From positions 1 through 18,652 of the forward strand of contig DLOU01000031.1 of NCBI GenBank assembly GCA_002477275.1: a DNA stretch of 18,652 nt, in the 5' to 3' direction. The stretch is from Caryophanales bacterium UBA7476. Its GTDB lineage: Bacteria > Bacillota_I > Bacilli_A > RF39 > UBA660. The position numbers were made by a program, and so were the translations under genes. Position 1 is the stretch's first letter; the number at the start of each line of letters is the position of its first letter. This document shows, piece after piece, positions 1-7,474 of the stretch. The notes beneath the pieces are model-generated. The model had not been told where the DNA came from. It ran no database searches and was given only the letters and a program-made list of their open reading frames with translations.

Positions 1-45
1 GATACATGTAGCTAACCAGTACTAATAAATCGAGGGCTTAACCAC
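1..45 (+). rRNA. rrl: 23S rRNA, 3' end only
   Basis: The first bases match the conserved 3' tail of bacterial 23S rRNA (GACCAGTACTAATAAATCGAGG-type sequence followed by CTTAACCA). The mature 3' end is placed at about 44-45 by analogy with other Bacillota. The rest of the gene lies to the left of the window. Its position just before 5S and a tRNA fits the tail of an rRNA operon. Confidence 0.9.
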
Positions 46-117
46 AAAAAGTTTTGCCTGAGAGAGTTTGAGATTTGTCTATGTATTTTTGAGTGTGCTA
101 ATATGCATACGAAACAT

Positions 118-233
118 TTCTGGTGATGATTACAGAGAGGAAATACCTGTTCCCATGCCGAACACAGAAGTCAAGCTCTCCAGTGCCGAAGATACTTGCG
201 GGTTACCCTGCTGGAAAAATAGGAAGTCGCCAG
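118..233 (+). rRNA. rrf: 5S rRNA
   Basis: The 5' CTGGTGA (from 120) and the 3' TCGCCAG (to 233) pair to form helix I. Between them lie the conserved 5S elements CCCATGCCGAACAC and GAAG(T)-CAAGC, and the length of about 116 nt is normal. It follows the 23S tail by about 75 nt and precedes tRNA-Asn by 9 nt. Ends are set by the helix and may be off by a few bases. Confidence 0.95.
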
Positions 234-242
234 TTTTTATAT

Positions 243-318
243 TCCTCGTTAGCTCAGTTGGTAGAGCGCTCGGCTGTTAACCGATAGGTCGCTGGTTCGA
301 GCCCAGCACGAGGAGCCA
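243..318 (+). tRNA. tRNA-Asn (anticodon GTT)
   Basis: A full cloverleaf can be drawn. The acceptor stem is TCCTCGT with ACGAGGA, the D arm GCTC/GAGC, and the anticodon GTT sits at 276-278 in loop CTGTTAA. The T arm is GCTGG-TTCGAGC-CCAGC. The discriminator is G and the CCA end (316-318) is encoded. The top pair of the anticodon stem (C-T) is mismatched. It lies directly behind 5S and is presumably processed from the rRNA operon transcript. No copy of its 3' end occurs elsewhere in the window, so it does not appear to be the attachment site of the nearby mobile element. Confidence 0.96.
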
Positions 319-340
319 TAGACGATTTTCGTCGAACTAA

Positions 341-378
341 TAAGAAAGTTTGATTTTATCAGACTTTCTTATTTTTTT
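341..378 (+). terminator. Intrinsic terminator of the rRNA-tRNA operon
   Basis: The arm 341-353 pairs with 359-371 (13 pairs including one G-T), with a five-base loop followed by seven T. It ends the rRNA-tRNA transcript 22 nt after tRNA-Asn. Confidence 0.9.
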
Positions 379-447
379 GTATCTATAAAAATCTCACCAA
401 TTTTTATATATTGATTCTAAATTTGGAAAAATAAGTTTTTTGTGATA

Positions 448-456
448 TGATATAAT
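448..456 (+). promoter_or_regulatory. Extended -10 promoter for the 476-712 gene
   Basis: TGATATAAT at 448-456 is an extended -10 (TGn plus consensus TATAAT). No good -35 is seen at the usual distance. Transcription would start near 463, leaving a leader of only about 13 nt before ATG 476. Confidence 0.55.
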
Positions 457-475
457 TGTTAAAAGAAAAATTAAT

Positions 476-712
476 ATGACTGATGAACTACGTTCAAAAA
501 TTAAATGGGCTTGCACTTTTAATAATTGTGTACCAAAGATAAAGAACGGTAGTCTAAAGATTATTGAGCATACTAATTTAGCTTATGTAGAACCACACAG
601 AGTAATTATTAAAGAAAAATTATTTCTGTTCTTTAATAATCACGAGTATTTCTATATAGGAAATTTAGAAAATAAGTATCCAATTGCAAGACTACAAGAT
701 ATGGTAAACTAG
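476..712 (+). CDS. Small protein of unknown function (78 aa)
   Basis: I do not recognise this protein. It is 78 residues, soluble by appearance, with two cysteines (in WACTFNNC) and an aromatic stretch FLFFNNHEYFYIGN. No signal peptide or membrane segment is seen. No Shine-Dalgarno sequence precedes ATG 476, and the predicted leader is very short, so translation may be close to leaderless, which is unusual in this otherwise AGGAGG-rich window. It is bracketed by its own extended -10 promoter and a hairpin terminator at 770-814. It sits between the rRNA operon and the recombinase of a mobilizable element, so it may be a host gene or the left-most gene of that element. Codon use looks like that of its neighbours. 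Confidence 0.6.
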   Translation: MTDELRSKIKWACTFNNCVPKIKNGSLKIIEHTNLAYVEPHRVIIKEKLFLFFNNHEYFYIGNLENKYPIARLQDMVN

Positions 713-769
713 TATTTTAAGTGTATTTAATTTTTTCTACTAACATCAAAATAGCATATAAATATATTT

Positions 770-814
770 AGAGTATTAGTTTAGCATATAGAATGCTTCT
801 AATACTCTTTTTAT
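770..814 (+). terminator. Intrinsic terminator between the 78-aa gene and the recombinase
   Basis: AGAGTATTAG (770-779) pairs with CTAATACTCT (799-808). An inner AGCAT/ATGCT helix lies at 783-787 and 793-797, and TTTTATT follows. It should end the 476-712 transcript 32 nt before the recombinase start and so insulate that gene from upstream transcription. The 134-nt gap 713-846 otherwise holds only the recombinase ribosome binding site. I see no convincing promoter between hairpin and gene. Confidence 0.75.
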
Positions 815-846
815 TATATTGTTTATGCAGAAAGGAGACGATATAA

Positions 847-2706
847 ATGGATTCAAAAAATCAAGAAGAAAAGAAGATAGCAGGTATATATATTCGTGTT
901 AGTACAGAAGACCAAGCTCGTGAGGGATTTAGTTTAGGAGAACAGGAAGAAAAACTAAGACAGCTTTGTGAATTTAAAGAATATCAGATATTTAAAGTTT
1001 ATCAAGATGCTGGAATAAGTGCAAAAGATATGGAACATAGACCACAATTTCAAGAAATGCTAAAAGATATGAAGGAAGGAAAGCTTAATTATATTGTTGC
1101 TTACAAACTTGATAGAATTACAAGAAGTGTTAGAGATTTGGAAGAACTAATATCAGTATTAGAACAATATAATTGCTTTCTACTATGTGATAGAGATGAT
1201 GTAAATACCTCTACCGCTAATGGTAGATTCTTTGTAAGAATGCTTACAGTATTATCTCAACTAGAAATAGAAATTGTATCTGAAAGAACTAAATTTGGAT
1301 TAAATGGAGCAATTAAATCAGGTCATATTCCAGGGCAGCGACCATTTGGTTATAAAAGTGCTGAAGATAAAAGAATGGTTATAGATAACGCTACTCGCCC
1401 CTATGTAGAAAAGATATTTGATATGTATTTAGAAGGTAAAAGTTTTCAGCAAATTGCTAACTACTTCAAAGAAAATAATATCTATCCTAAAAAGAATTGG
1501 AAAGATACTACTATTCAAAAGATTATTGATAATAAAATCTATATGGGAGATTATGAGCAATATAAAAGAATTGGTAAACAAAAAAATCTAGAACCTATTG
1601 TTTATATGAATGTTGTAGAACCTATTATATCTCGTGCTAAATGGGAAGAATGTCAAAGACAAAAAGAAAGAAATCAAAGGACTTATACAAGAGACAGAGT
1701 TTATACTTTCTTTCAAAGGTTAAAGTGTCCTAATTGTAGTCGTATTATGAAATGTAAAGGTTCTGGTGGTACTAAAAGAAAGTATATGTATTATACTTGT
1801 GAACATTGTCACATTAACTTTAATGAAGAACATGTAGAACATTTATTAATAGATTTTATCTATGATTTACTAGAATACGATATGGCAGTTAAAAAGTTCT
1901 TTCTACCTGTTTTAGAAGATAAAACAAATAATATTGATACTACTTCTATTGATAAAGAGATTAGAGATTTAGAGAAACAAAGAAATAGAATTAAAGATTT
2001 GTATATCAAAGGCATTGTTGAAATTGATGATTTTAAAGAAGATTATAAACTAATTGAAGATAAACTTGCTAACCTTGAAAGTAAAAAATTAGAGTTAGTT
2101 AATTTAGAGACTTTTAACTACTCTCCGCACGAATTACTTGCACAAAGAGATTTAGAAAAAGAAAAAATGATTAGACTTGATACTTTAAATACTGTTTTAA
2201 AAACTAAATGGAATGGTATGGACAAGTATGAAAAACAAGAATTTATATCTAAATTTATTGATACTATTGAGATAAAGAAAGATAGTAAAGGTAATTTAAT
2301 TCTTGAAAAAATTAATTTTAGAAACGGATTTATAAGACAATTAGTAAAGTTTTATGATGCAGGTATATTTGATGTTGCAGTACCTGTTATGGTTGGTGAT
2401 AAAGAAGAAACAATTAAAGGTGGAAGAATGAATGAAGAACAATTAGATAAATATCTATCTAAAATGAATGAACATTTTGAAACATCTTTTTATGAAATGT
2501 ATGAAACAATTGATGAAGAAACAAACGAAGTTATTTTAGAATATCAACCAAAAGAAAATGAAAAAATTATAAGATTTGTAGCAATTTCACCTAAAGAAAA
2601 GTTTCCTATAACAGTCGATAATGTTAAAGATAAATATGGAATCATTAGCTACAAAACAAATAAATTATTAGAAAATAGAAAGGATTTGATAAATTATGAA
2701 TATTGA
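847..2706 (+). CDS. Large serine recombinase (TnpX-like)
   Basis: Site-specific recombinase expected to excise and integrate the element through a 5'-phosphoserine intermediate. The N-terminal resolvase domain (about residues 11-155) holds the catalytic serine in YIRVSTEDQ (Ser19) and the arginine-rich active-site segment YKLDRITRSVRDL. A recombinase domain with GxxPGQRPFGY follows. A zinc ribbon is formed by C294-x2-C297 and C318-x2-C321, and then comes a coiled coil (about 370-425). At 619 residues it is in the large-serine-recombinase range. The C-terminal 120 residues, acidic and with no familiar motif, extend past the usual core. The start is fixed by AAAGGAGA at 831-838, eight bases before ATG 847. 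It overlaps tnpV by 11 nt. No promoter of its own is visible behind the 770-814 terminator, so expression may depend on read-through or on joining of the element ends after excision (inference). Confidence 0.93.
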   Translation: MDSKNQEEKKIAGIYIRVSTEDQAREGFSLGEQEEKLRQLCEFKEYQIFKVYQDAGISAKDMEHRPQFQEMLKDMKEGKLNYIVAYKLDRITRSVRDLEELISVLEQYNCFLLCDRDDVNTSTANGRFFVRMLTVLSQLEIEIVSERTKFGLNGAIKSGHIPGQRPFGYKSAEDKRMVIDNATRPYVEKIFDMYLEGKSFQQIANYFKENNIYPKKNWKDTTIQKIIDNKIYMGDYEQYKRIGKQKNLEPIVYMNVVEPIISRAKWEECQRQKERNQRTYTRDRVYTFFQRLKCPNCSRIMKCKGSGGTKRKYMYYTCEHCHINFNEEHVEHLLIDFIYDLLEYDMAVKKFFLPVLEDKTNNIDTTSIDKEIRDLEKQRNRIKDLYIKGIVEIDDFKEDYKLIEDKLANLESKKLELVNLETFNYSPHELLAQRDLEKEKMIRLDTLNTVLKTKWNGMDKYEKQEFISKFIDTIEIKKDSKGNLILEKINFRNGFIRQLVKFYDAGIFDVAVPVMVGDKEETIKGGRMNEEQLDKYLSKMNEHFETSFYEMYETIDEETNEVILEYQPKENEKIIRFVAISPKEKFPITVDNVKDKYGIISYKTNKLLENRKDLINYEY

Positions 2707-3049
2707 ATATGTAAAAGTCGGAGATTATTTATTACCTAATTTGGTAATAGAAAATCAAAATTATGGAGAAATAAATAAGTATGGTTACTTGCGATTAAAC
2801 TATATTAAGGAACACAAAAAAGGATTATATCAGACACTTTTAATGAAGAATGAACTAACAAACCATCTTCTTTCAGTCAGTAAAGAATGTGAAGAAAGAT
2901 TAAAAACTTTAATGGATAACTATATTAAAAATGATGAAAAACTATCTGAAAAAAGTAAAGAAAATAATCAAATTGAATGGGTAAAATTGCTGAATAATTA
3001 TAAGAATACTGCTGAAGAAATTATCTTAAAGGAGTTAATTTATGTCTGA
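2696..3049 (+). CDS. tnpV: Transposon-encoded protein TnpV
   Basis: The 117 residues match the TnpV family of Tn4451-type elements. They open with YVKVGDYLLPNL, continue with YLRLNYIKEHKKGLYQTLL, and end with the family signature ENNQIEWVKLLNNYKNTAEEI...LIYV. The biochemical role of TnpV is not established; it is a helical accessory protein found in clostridial mobilizable elements. It overlaps the recombinase end by 11 nt and the next small ORF by 8 nt, so it is almost certainly translated from the same message. GAAAGGA at 2677-2683 is a distant ribosome binding site, which suggests coupling to recombinase translation. Confidence 0.88.
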   Translation: MNIEYVKVGDYLLPNLVIENQNYGEINKYGYLRLNYIKEHKKGLYQTLLMKNELTNHLLSVSKECEERLKTLMDNYIKNDEKLSEKSKENNQIEWVKLLNNYKNTAEEIILKELIYV

Positions 3050-3113
3050 TGTTGTCATAAGCAAGCAAGGTGGTATTACTCCCACCACTCCAAAAGAAAG
3101 GATAAACCTATAA
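3042..3113 (+). CDS. 23-codon ORF coupled to tnpV and the relaxase
   Basis: A 23-residue reading frame (MSDVVISKQGGITPTTPKER...) begins within the last codons of tnpV behind AAGGAG (3029-3034) at an ideal 7-nt spacing. Its TAA (3111-3113) overlaps the relaxase ATG in the form TAATG. Such tight packing suggests it is translated, either as a peptide or as a coupling device that delivers ribosomes to the relaxase start, which has no good ribosome binding site of its own. It also lies over the possible oriT hairpin. I do not recognise the peptide. Confidence 0.5.
   Translation: MSDVVISKQGGITPTTPKERINL
3061..3090 (+). other. Candidate oriT hairpin upstream of the relaxase
   Basis: A direct repeat (AAGC AAGC AAGG) is followed by an inverted repeat GTGGT (3070-3074) / ACCAC (3084-3088) with a nine-base loop, 25 bp before the relaxase start. 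Relaxases commonly nick next to an inverted repeat just upstream of their own gene, so this is the best oriT candidate in the element. This block is more G+C-rich than its surroundings. No known nic-site sequence was recognised, so the call is positional. Confidence 0.35.
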
Positions 3114-4420
3114 TGGCGACAACATCAATTTGGAGTATTAAGAATAATTTAAAGCAGTCTATAAATTATATCATCAACCCTGAAAAAACTCTTAATAAAG
3201 ATTATGGTAATAAAGAATCATATAGTTATTTAGAAGAACCTATTAAAGATTATAATTTTAAACAAGAAAAAGTTTGTTATGTGAGTTGTTTAAATTGTGA
3301 TGAAGATAATCCTTGTGATGATATGGAGTTCACTAAAGAAAGATTTAGAAAGAAAGATGGCGTTCTTGCTTATCATGGTTATCAATCATTTAGAGAAGGA
3401 GAAGTTACTCCAGATATTGCTCATGAGATTGGTGTTAAGTTTGCTGAAGAAATGTTTAAAGATTATGAAGTGGTTGTTGCTACACATCAAAATACTAACC
3501 ACATACACAACCATTTCATTATCAATTCTGTTTCTTTTAAAAGTGGTAAGAAATATAATAACAATCTTACCAATATATCAAAGATAAGACATATTTCTGA
3601 TTCACTATGTTCGGAATACGGACTATTTGTTTTAGATGAAGATAAGTTTTATAAGAGAACTTATACCAAAAGTATCTCAAATGATGAATATTACAAAACT
3701 CTTAAAGAAGATTTAGACAATGTTATTAGTTATTCAGTTACTTTAAAACAATTATTTGAGAGAATGAGATCATTAGGTTATAAAGTATATTCTCGTAATG
3801 GTGTAATAACTATTTATAGAGATGGTGAAGATAAAGTTAGAATAGAAAATGTCTTTGGTGAAGAATATTCAAAAGATAAATTAAACGAAAGATTATATTC
3901 ATCAAAACAAATAGTATTTAGACCTATGCCACAAAAATCTATCTTTGAAGAATATTCTAAAACTAATAAACCCCATAAAGGTATCTATGGATTATATTTA
4001 TACTATTGTTATCTACTAGGAGTATTCCCAAGGAAACATCCTAAGCAATATCTTCCTTATTCCATTAGAAAAGAAGTTTATAAATTAGAACAAATTTCAC
4101 AACAAATTAGATTTATGCACGAGAATAATATTGTAACGAAAGATGATTTAAATAACTTTGCTAAAAATAACTCTGATAAATTAAGTGAATTAAAAGGTAA
4201 AAGAGAAAATCTTTGGAAAAGATACCATAGAGCAAAAACTGAAGAAAAGCAAACTCAAATACTTGCTGAAATAAATGATATACAACCTAAAATTAAAGAA
4301 CTTTATAAGTATGATAAGTATTGTAAAGAAATAACTAAAAGAGTTGAAGGTATACAAAATAATCTTAATAATTTTGATAAAGATATCCAAAAAGAAAAAG
4401 ACAATTCTAGAGAAATATGA
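3113..4420 (+). CDS. Relaxase / mobilization nuclease (MOBP-type)
   Basis: Nicks the transfer origin and stays covalently attached to the DNA strand to start mobilization. The N-terminal domain has the probable catalytic tyrosine in INYIINPEKT (Tyr19). The metal-binding histidine motif THQNTNHIHNHFIINSV lies at about 124-140, with His125, His130 and His132 as expected ligands. A SGKKY segment follows. The second half (about 315-435) is charged and coiled-coil-like. At 435 residues it is at the short end for the family. ATG 3113 overlaps the stop of the 23-codon ORF (TAATG), so its translation is probably coupled. The last codons form the left arm of a bidirectional terminator. Family knowledge: relaxases of this kind occur in clostridial mobilizable and conjugative elements. 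Subtype assignment is from motifs only. Confidence 0.9.
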   Translation: MATTSIWSIKNNLKQSINYIINPEKTLNKDYGNKESYSYLEEPIKDYNFKQEKVCYVSCLNCDEDNPCDDMEFTKERFRKKDGVLAYHGYQSFREGEVTPDIAHEIGVKFAEEMFKDYEVVVATHQNTNHIHNHFIINSVSFKSGKKYNNNLTNISKIRHISDSLCSEYGLFVLDEDKFYKRTYTKSISNDEYYKTLKEDLDNVISYSVTLKQLFERMRSLGYKVYSRNGVITIYRDGEDKVRIENVFGEEYSKDKLNERLYSSKQIVFRPMPQKSIFEEYSKTNKPHKGIYGLYLYYCYLLGVFPRKHPKQYLPYSIRKEVYKLEQISQQIRFMHENNIVTKDDLNNFAKNNSDKLSELKGKRENLWKRYHRAKTEEKQTQILAEINDIQPKIKELYKYDKYCKEITKRVEGIQNNLNNFDKDIQKEKDNSREI

Positions 4421-4440
4421 CCTAGTATTGTCTTTTAATA
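4396..4440. terminator. Bidirectional terminator between relaxase and zinc-ribbon gene
   Basis: AAAAGACAAT (4396-4405) pairs with ATTGTCTTTT (4427-4436), with an inner CTAG/CTAG. On the plus strand a TTTTAATATATTTT tract follows; on the minus strand a T-rich tract (TTTTTCTTTTT) follows. It serves both converging genes, and the relaxase stop codon (4418-4420) lies in its loop. The gap 4421-4449 holds nothing else. Confidence 0.75.
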
Positions 4441-4449
4441 TATTTTACA

Positions 4450-5067
4450 TTATTTGCTTTTTTTAATATTGTTTATTAATATATAGATACCTACAGCCCA
4501 AAAAATTAGAGAAAAAAAGAACATTGAATTCCCACCATCAGCCCATGATTTAATAGCTACTACATCAAATACAATTAAAAAACCAAACCAAAATAATAGA
4601 AAACCAAAAATATATATGTAATTAACAATATTCCCAACTTTTTCAAAGTTTTTTTCACTTTTTTCCACTTTGTCTATATTCAGCTTTCCATTAACATAAT
4701 CATTAGTATTTTTCTTTGTATTTATACCTTTAATTATCATTGAAATACCATAAATTAATACTGCAATACCACAAATAAGAAATGGAATACCAACAATTTT
4801 TGTAATGTTATCTGCACCTTTAAATACTATCATTGATGAAAAACCACTGAATATTGCTCCTCCAATAGTGGTTCCAATACCACTAAACACTTCTGCAAAT
4901 GATTCAATTTTGGCATCCTGAACGGGATCTTGTTGAATATTAAGTGATGGTTTTAAATCCATAGCTTGCATTTGATCTTCAGTTATTAATTGTTTGCCAC
5001 ACTTTTCACATCTAATATTTGTACTTAAATTCTCATTGCCACAATTAGGGCATTTAATCGTATTCAT
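4450..5067 (-). CDS. Zinc-ribbon membrane protein, function unknown (205 aa)
   Basis: The N-terminus carries a rubredoxin-like zinc ribbon (Cys6-x2-Cys9 and Cys20-x2-Cys23, CPNCG and CEKCG). Four hydrophobic segments follow at about 61-83, 90-113, 146-170 and 181-201. This is the common zinc-ribbon plus membrane-domain layout of Bacillota proteins with no known activity. The ribbon would face the cytoplasm if the first segment runs inside to outside. It lies 38 nt behind the DUF2207 gene with no terminator between, so it is probably the third gene of the lemA operon. GGGAG stands 7 nt before its ATG. It converges on the relaxase gene across a shared terminator. Confidence 0.8.
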   Translation of the reverse strand: MNTIKCPNCGNENLSTNIRCEKCGKQLITEDQMQAMDLKPSLNIQQDPVQDAKIESFAEVFSGIGTTIGGAIFSGFSSMIVFKGADNITKIVGIPFLICGIAVLIYGISMIIKGINTKKNTNDYVNGKLNIDKVEKSEKNFEKVGNIVNYIYIFGFLLFWFGFLIVFDVVAIKSWADGGNSMFFFSLIFWAVGIYILINNIKKSK

Positions 5068-5105
5068 TAGTTACTCCCTTCAATCTAATATCAAGTGAAA
5101 GATGA

Positions 5106-7460
5106 CTACCAAGAGCCACCTCCACCACCTCCAGAGCCGCCACCAGAAGATCCTCCACCTGATGAGCCACCAGAATCACTAGATGGACTAGATGACATAG
5201 CACTTTGTGCAGAAGTCATTGTAGAATTCATAAATGAACCAAATGCCATCATGTCAAATGCATTAGGGCTATCATACCAAGATGGTGCCTGTAATGATAT
5301 TGATTCAAACTTTTTAATCCATTTATCAGAGACTCCTAAAACATATGTGTATGGTAAAATATTATAAAAGTATGTTGGATCTTGCATAACCATTGCCTCT
5401 AATTTGTCTTTTTCGGCAGTTTCAAGGAAATTTCTAAATCCTTTTAATTTGCCAAGCATTTCATTTCCATAAGGTGTTCTCTTTGGTAGATATTTTAAAC
5501 AAATAACCATGCCTAGAACACAAATTACACCAATTATATATCCTATTAAATATGTTGAATCTTGTAATAATGCTGGTAATACAGTAAATGCCCAAGGCAT
5601 ACCTCCAAACATTCCTCCCCATACAAGTCCAAATAATTTTGTACCAATTGATGAATGTGTAGCTTTACCATTAACATAAATTGTTTTTGTTCCACCAAAT
5701 AGCATACTAAACATCACAGTAAATCCGATGCCTGGGAATAAAAGAGCGACTATTAACATTCCTGCCTCACCATATGTAAAAACAGGGGGTATTGTTATCA
5801 TACAGAAAGTAGCTATTATCATTAATATTATAAAGACTGTTTTGCTAGATGCAGATTTTTCAAACAATTTATGTTTGTTTTCTTTATTATTTATATTAGA
5901 TAATATTCTTCCCATAGTGATATAGAAATTATCATATAAATCCATCGAAGTTACTTCATTAATATTATCAGTAGGTGTTTCAGGAGTTTTACTAAATAAA
6001 GATGTAAATGATGGCCCTTTTGTAAATAATCCATTTAAGAATATTTGTTCATTAATATTATTTCCATCATATTCTTTTAATTTTGTTATTTTAAAACCTT
6101 TACATTTTGAGAATAAAGACTTTTCTTCGGTTTCAGCAATTTTTATATACCCGTGGTTTGCTAGGTATATTAATAAAGATGTTACATCTTGATTATCTGC
6201 TTGTCCTTTATATAAAAATCCTACTTCAAGACTGTTAAATCCTTGTGGTGGATAGAATTCTACGGTTTCTACAACTTGATCATCACGACCAAATTTATAC
6301 CATAATAGTATTGCTATTGCTAAAAATATAAGTGGAATTAAGAATAAAATATAGTTCATTATGTTTATATCAAGTCTAGCTCCAACAAAATATCCTTCTG
6401 GCAGTTCACATCTTAAAGTTAGGGCTTCACCAACACCTAAAATACCATTATAACTACCTGTAATTTTGTTTCCACTAACATTATATTTTACTTTACTATT
6501 ATCAGTAGATCCTGTTGTTCCTGATGAAAACCCCAATTTACTTGAATCGAATTCTTTAGGCATAGTAATTGAAAAAGTTACATTTCCTATTACCGTATCC
6601 CATTCATTTCCGATTATATTGTAATATAATTCATCGTAATCTTTAACAGGATCTTTTCCTAAATTGTATGTATATTTAATTACATACTTTTGCTCTCCTG
6701 TTAAAGTTCTACTAGCTGATCCAATCTTCAATTTATAATTTCCGTTTTCTCGTGAAGTTGTGTACTCATTGTCGACACTAACATTCGATATTTGAGTACG
6801 ATTAGTTGATGTAGTTCCATCTAATCTAGTAATTGTATTCTTTAATGGAATAGTTCTAAATATTCCATGTTTTGAAACGTTAAAATACGCAGTAATTGTT
6901 TCAGTTATATCAAAAGTATTGTTTTCATTAACTATTATATTAATATCATATTTATCAATAACATAATCATAAGAACTATATTGATAATTCTTACTAGGTG
7001 TTAGACTTGTCGTGTTATTTAGTGATGTATTTGTATTATCATTAGTTTCAATTGATAAACGATAATAATATATTTCATTAACACTATGCCCATTCAAAAT
7101 GCTTAAATTAGACATTTGGCTAAAACTATTAGATCCTGATATTGCTGTTGCCGAATTATATCCTTGAGCAATCAAATTATAATTAGAATCATAATAATAA
7201 GCAGTAGAAGTATAGTTGATTTCATTATTTGAGCTATTTCTTACTATACCTGCTAAGCCGAATGCTTGGGTAGAAATGGAAGAAAAATCTTTAAATGAAA
7301 TATTAGTAAAAGATAAACTTCCGACTTCTAAACTTTGAGTATTGTTAATATTTACAAAAGAAGTTTGTTCTGTTAAAGCATGAGTATTTAATGGATAAGC
7401 AAATACTAGAGATAGTACAATTACAATAAATAAGGAAATACCTTTAATAATTCTTTTCAT
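5106..7460 (-). CDS. DUF2207 membrane protein with extra N-terminal domain
   Basis: A signal peptide or anchor (MKRIIKGISLFIVIVLSLVF) leads into an extracellular region. Residues about 36-141 resemble an FxLYD-type beta domain (AGIVRNSSNNEINYTSTAYYYD). Then comes the DUF2207 domain (from about 162, YDVINIIVNENNTFDITE-like strand pattern with HGIFRTIPLK). A TM segment lies at about 366-387, followed by a cytoplasmic part and several more TM segments (about 565-690). The tail is a Gly/Ser-rich run ending in Trp, typical of this family. The function of DUF2207 proteins is unsettled; they are regularly found with LemA in envelope-associated operons. The start is taken as ATG 7460 and not the in-frame ATG 7472, because GGAGG lies between them at 5-nt spacing for 7460 and nothing supports 7472. 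The gene starts 14 nt after the lemA stop. Confidence 0.88.
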   Translation of the reverse strand: MKRIIKGISLFIVIVLSLVFAYPLNTHALTEQTSFVNINNTQSLEVGSLSFTNISFKDFSSISTQAFGLAGIVRNSSNNEINYTSTAYYYDSNYNLIAQGYNSATAISGSNSFSQMSNLSILNGHSVNEIYYYRLSIETNDNTNTSLNNTTSLTPSKNYQYSSYDYVIDKYDINIIVNENNTFDITETITAYFNVSKHGIFRTIPLKNTITRLDGTTSTNRTQISNVSVDNEYTTSRENGNYKLKIGSASRTLTGEQKYVIKYTYNLGKDPVKDYDELYYNIIGNEWDTVIGNVTFSITMPKEFDSSKLGFSSGTTGSTDNSKVKYNVSGNKITGSYNGILGVGEALTLRCELPEGYFVGARLDINIMNYILFLIPLIFLAIAILLWYKFGRDDQVVETVEFYPPQGFNSLEVGFLYKGQADNQDVTSLLIYLANHGYIKIAETEEKSLFSKCKGFKITKLKEYDGNNINEQIFLNGLFTKGPSFTSLFSKTPETPTDNINEVTSMDLYDNFYITMGRILSNINNKENKHKLFEKSASSKTVFIILMIIATFCMITIPPVFTYGEAGMLIVALLFPGIGFTVMFSMLFGGTKTIYVNGKATHSSIGTKLFGLVWGGMFGGMPWAFTVLPALLQDSTYLIGYIIGVICVLGMVICLKYLPKRTPYGNEMLGKLKGFRNFLETAEKDKLEAMVMQDPTYFYNILPYTYVLGVSDKWIKKFESISLQAPSWYDSPNAFDMMAFGSFMNSTMTSAQSAMSSSPSSDSGGSSGGGSSGGGSGGGGGGSW

Positions 7461-7474
7461 TGTATCCTCCATAA

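Larger units (their letters stand above)
847..4420 (+). mobile_element. Integrative mobilizable element core (Tn4451-like, cargo-free)
   Basis: Four overlapping or coupled genes (large serine recombinase, TnpV, 23-codon ORF, relaxase) form a complete integrate-and-mobilize unit. There is no type IV secretion machinery, so transfer would rely on a helper element, as is known for Tn4451/Tn4453-type elements. There is also no resistance or other cargo gene. The extent given is that of the genes. The true ends are not determined: large serine recombinases leave only very short core repeats, and I found no convincing duplicated core between the left gap (713-846) and the right gap (4421-4449). The right end must lie close to 4420-4450 if the converging zinc-ribbon gene is chromosomal. 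Confidence 0.75.

Noticed and set aside
68..280. 70-codon ORF across 5S rRNA and tRNA-Asn
   Set aside because: It lies over two structural RNA genes and has no ribosome binding site.
243..318. tRNA-Asn as the integration site of the mobilizable element
   Set aside because: No repeat of the tRNA 3' end is found near 4400-4450 or elsewhere, and large serine recombinases seldom use tRNA genes.
5095..5367. Proline-rich ORF (PPPPPPEPPPEDPP) on the plus strand
   Set aside because: It is the antisense of the Gly/Ser-rich tail of the DUF2207 protein.
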